NCBI GenBank assembly: GCA_944326625.1 | Contig: CALVER010000067.1 | Coordinates: forward strand, 1 to 7,361 | Direction: 5' to 3' | Source: Candidatus Gastranaerophilales bacterium | Lineage (GTDB): Bacteria > Cyanobacteriota > Vampirovibrionia > Gastranaerophilales > Gastranaerophilaceae | Length of the DNA: 7,361 nucleotides | Part shown: in pieces, positions 6,025 through 7,361 of the stretch | How the letters are laid out: every line of letters starts with the position of its first letter | How positions within the stretch are numbered: the stretch's first letter is position 1 | Position numbers and translations under genes: made by a program | The notes under the pieces: model-generated | What the model saw: the letters and a program-made list of their open reading frames with translations, nothing else | What the model was told of the DNA's origin: nothing | Database searches by the model: none

Positions 6025-7026
6025 ATGAAGAAAGAGTTTGAAAAATTTGGCATACTTACCGATGATATTTCGGACGAAAATATAGATTTTCACAAAATTC
6101 AGGAAGAAGATGATGACGATAATGTTCTTGAATCAGTGGAGGATCCGAAGGTTCAGGAAAGCCTGTCATCCGTAAATGCAGATGACAGCGTAAGACTTTA
6201 CCTGCAGCAAATCGGAAAAATCCCCCTTTTATCATCCGAACAAGAACTTGATTTGGCAAAAAAAATTAAAGACCAGCACGATGAATTTTCAAAAGATTTG
6301 CTTGTAAATGCCAACCTCAGACTGGTTGTAAGTATCGCAAAAAAATACATCGGCCGCGGACTTTCATTTCTTGATTTAATTCAGGAAGGCAATATGGGCT
6401 TAATGAAAGCTGCAGGGCGTTTTGATTATACAAAAGGCTACAAATTTTCGACCTATGCGACATGGTGGATTCAACAGTCAATCACGCGCGCAATTGCAGA
6501 CAAGGCAAGGATTATACGACTTCCGATACACATGATAGAATCCTTAGGCAAAATTCGCCGCGCAACACTGGATTTGACAACAGAACTCGGACACACGCCC
6601 ACAAAACAGGAAATCGCATACAGATTAGGCGTTCCCGTAAGCAAATTAACCTCAATTGTTAAAGCTGCACAATCCACAATAAGCATGGACACACCCGCAA
6701 GCTCCGACGAAGATTCGACAAAATTATCCGATTTTATTGTTGATGAAAGCACAATAACGCCTGACAGCAGGGTTTCACAGGAAAATTTGCTTGAAGATAT
6801 CAGAAAAATTCTAAATCAGTTAAGTCAAAAAGAGCGCGACGTCTTAATTTTGCGCTACGGACTGGACAATAACGGAGCCAAAAAAACCCTTGATGAAATC
6901 GGCTCACAATACGGAGTTTCCAGAGAACGTATAAGACAAATCGAAAACCGCGCAATCGCCAAGCTTAAAAAACTTTGTAAAAACAAAAAGTTGACAGTTG
7001 GTTTGAAAAACTACTTCGGAGAGTAA
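6025..7026 (+). CDS. rpoD: RNA polymerase sigma factor, RpoD/SigA family (group 1 or 2)
   Basis: Sigma70 factors bind core RNA polymerase and recognise -10 and -35 promoter elements. This 333-residue protein contains region 1.2 (VRLYLQQIGKIPLLS, 56-70) and region 2.1-2.2 (NANLRLVVSIAKKYIGRGLSFLDLIQEGNMGLMKA, about 95-129). Region 2.3-2.4 follows (FDYTKGYKFSTYATWWIQQSITRAI), where Gln151 and Thr154 correspond to E. coli Gln437 and Thr440, which read the -10 box. Region 3 (about 166-230) and region 4 with the helix-turn-helix TLDEIGSQYGVSRERIRQIE (288-307) complete it. Region 1.1 is absent. The first 50 residues are a short acidic leader (EEDDDD at 27-32). The C-terminus (KLCKNKKLTVGLKNYFGE) lacks the RHPSR-type ending usual in primary sigmas. 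Primary (RpoD) is likely, but a group 2 paralogue as in cyanobacteria cannot be excluded without the rest of the genome. Confidence 0.9.
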   Translation: MKKEFEKFGILTDDISDENIDFHKIQEEDDDDNVLESVEDPKVQESLSSVNADDSVRLYLQQIGKIPLLSSEQELDLAKKIKDQHDEFSKDLLVNANLRLVVSIAKKYIGRGLSFLDLIQEGNMGLMKAAGRFDYTKGYKFSTYATWWIQQSITRAIADKARIIRLPIHMIESLGKIRRATLDLTTELGHTPTKQEIAYRLGVPVSKLTSIVKAAQSTISMDTPASSDEDSTKLSDFIVDESTITPDSRVSQENLLEDIRKILNQLSQKERDVLILRYGLDNNGAKKTLDEIGSQYGVSRERIRQIENRAIAKLKKLCKNKKLTVGLKNYFGE

Positions 7027-7032
7027 TTTATT

Positions 7033-7174
7033 TTTACATAAAAAGTGCCAAAGCGTGAGCGAGCAGAGGCTGAAGGGCTTTACGAATGCAAAGGCCGCAA
7101 CGCCGTTTATTGCGAGCGAACAAGAGAGGCACGACAAGATATTGTGTCAACATTTGTATCGCTTTACATAAAAA
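7033..7174. repeat. GC-richer 118-bp block bounded by perfect 12-bp direct repeats
   Basis: TTTACATAAAAA occurs exactly at 7033-7044 and again at 7163-7174, 130 bp apart. The DNA between (7045-7162) is much richer in G/C than its flanks. It begins with GTGCC (7045-7049), which is complementary to GGCAC at 7128-7132. Inside are an imperfect stem (7075-7081 with 7090-7096, one mismatch) and CGCAA (7096-7100) with TTGCG (7110-7114). The arrangement looks like a small inserted, foldable element with a target duplication. However, the repeat is AT-rich and could be chance, the block has no obvious terminal inverted repeats, and no transposase gene is present. Confidence 0.4.
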
Positions 7175-7241
7175 CTATTATCGGAAGTTATTTTTATTTA
7201 TTTATTTTTTTATGCCTCCGGCGGGTGCTGCGCGCACGGCG

Positions 7242-7265
7242 GCAACTTTTGATGGCAAAAGTTGC
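7242..7265. repeat. Perfect 9-bp inverted repeat (hairpin)
   Basis: GCAACTTTT (7242-7250) is the exact reverse complement of AAAAGTTGC (7257-7265), around the 6-base loop GATGGC. The right arm is followed by ACAAAACC on the plus strand, not a T-run, so it is not a classical intrinsic terminator for the sigma gene. It is most likely the structural core of the surrounding repeat. Confidence 0.85.
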
Positions 7266-7302
7266 ACAAAACCACCGCACGCTCCGTTCACTAATAACTT
7301 GT

Positions 7303-7322
7303 ACGCCTCAACATAAAGGCGT
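7303..7322. repeat. 6-bp inverted repeat (hairpin) at the right end of the repeat block
   Basis: ACGCCT (7303-7308) is complementary to AGGCGT (7317-7322) around the 8-base loop CAACATAA. No T-run follows. It lies 37 bp to the right of the 9-bp hairpin and may mark the block boundary. Confidence 0.6.
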
Positions 7323-7340
7323 GTAAACTCGCTATACGTC

Positions 7341-7361
7341 ATCCCGCACTTGTTGCGGGAT
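7341..7361. repeat. Perfect 8-bp palindromic hairpin, REP-like, cut by the window edge
   Basis: ATCCCGCA (7341-7348) pairs exactly with TGCGGGAT (7354-7361) around the loop CTTGT and is preceded by CGTC. Short hairpins with a GTCATCCCGC...GCGGGAT core are familiar as dispersed extragenic palindromes in several bacterial genomes. The element reaches the last base, so it may continue outside, and a following T-run (which would make it a terminator) cannot be excluded. Confidence 0.7.

Larger units (their letters stand above)
7214..7322. repeat. REP/MITE-like GC-rich dispersed-repeat candidate
   Basis: After a T-rich tract the sequence turns abruptly GC-rich (CCTCCGGCGGGTGCTGCGCG and onward). 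It contains the self-complementary TGCGCGCA, then a perfect 9-bp hairpin and a 6-bp hairpin. This type of block resembles short non-coding repeats that occur in many copies in bacterial genomes. Copy number cannot be judged from a single window, so the dispersed-repeat call is inferred from composition and structure. Confidence 0.45.
7027..7361. other. Gene-free, repeat-rich intergenic region downstream of the sigma factor
   Basis: No credible gene lies in these 335 bases. Frames at 7045-7326 and 7086-7316 have no ribosome binding site, change composition abruptly along their length and run through repeat-like DNA. The stretch alternates very AT-rich segments (7027-7044, 7163-7213) with GC-richer, hairpin-forming blocks (7045-7162, 7214-7322, 7341-7361), described separately. 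A T-rich run (about 7188-7211) might aid termination of the sigma transcript, but no strong stem directly precedes it. Confidence 0.7.

Noticed and set aside
6471..6752. Minus-strand 93-codon frame inside the sigma factor gene
   Set aside because: It lies wholly antisense to conserved sigma regions 2-3, so it is a shadow of that gene.
7031..7044. TTTTTA/TAAAAA inverted repeat just after the sigma gene as an intrinsic terminator
   Set aside because: The arms are pure A/T with a two-base centre. It would not form a stable hairpin and lacks a GC stem followed by a T-run.
7086..7316. Second open frame of 76 codons in the same repeat region
   Set aside because: It overlaps the previous frame and passes straight through both hairpins, with no start signal or recognisable product.
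7045..7326. Open frame of 93 codons downstream of the sigma factor gene
   Set aside because: It has no ribosome binding site, overlaps the direct-repeat-bounded block and the hairpin repeats, and its composition changes abruptly with the repeats. It is best explained as repeat DNA read in frame by chance.
7033..7361. CRISPR array in the repeat-rich end
   Set aside because: The repeats are of different kinds and occur as single hairpins or one direct pair. There is no regular repeat-spacer spacing and no cas gene.

Overview
The window looks like an ordinary chromosomal stretch of an AT-rich, Gram-negative-type bacterium that carries a type IV pilus-like (or type II secretion-like) apparatus. 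Seven protein genes are supported, every visible stop codon is TAA, and codons favour A/T at third positions. Low GC, a short cyanobacterial-like RpoD-family sigma factor, PilM/PilN/PilO-type proteins and ComF together fit a gut Melainabacteria/Vampirovibrionia (Gastranaerophilales-like) genome best. That assignment is an inference from protein style, not from a marker I could search.

Layout. Bases 1-964 hold the 3' most of comF (its start codon is at or just beyond the left edge) and, two bases after it, a 110-residue protein of unknown function. Bases 1034-1894 encode a stand-alone radical SAM enzyme with a small C-terminal twitch/SPASM-like cysteine set. It converges, with only 3 bp between stop codons, on a leftward two-gene operon (4221-1898). 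This operon encodes a 574-residue PilM-PilN fusion, similar in layout to GspL, followed by PilO. A divergent intergenic region (4222-4327) carries a good sigma70-type promoter for the pilus operon and a weaker candidate for the rightward genes. Rightward come nadA (quinolinate synthase), a TrmH/RlmB-family 23S rRNA 2'-O-methyltransferase overlapping nadA by one base, and an RpoD-family sigma factor. The last 335 bases (7027-7361) contain no credible gene. They hold several GC-richer, hairpin-forming, repeat-like blocks that stand out from the AT-rich background, one of them bounded by a perfect 12-bp direct repeat.

How the genes fit together. ComF, where studied, acts in the cytoplasm during natural transformation, and DNA uptake commonly uses type IV pili, so comF near pilMN-pilO may reflect competence. 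The two sets are on opposite strands, however, and separated by the radical SAM gene. The nadA-rlmB-sigma genes are housekeeping functions. I found no CRISPR array, tRNA, rRNA, prophage or transposase gene. The points most worth a second look are the apparent loss of nucleotide-binding motifs in the PilM-like domain, the orphan radical SAM enzyme, and the repeat-dense right end.
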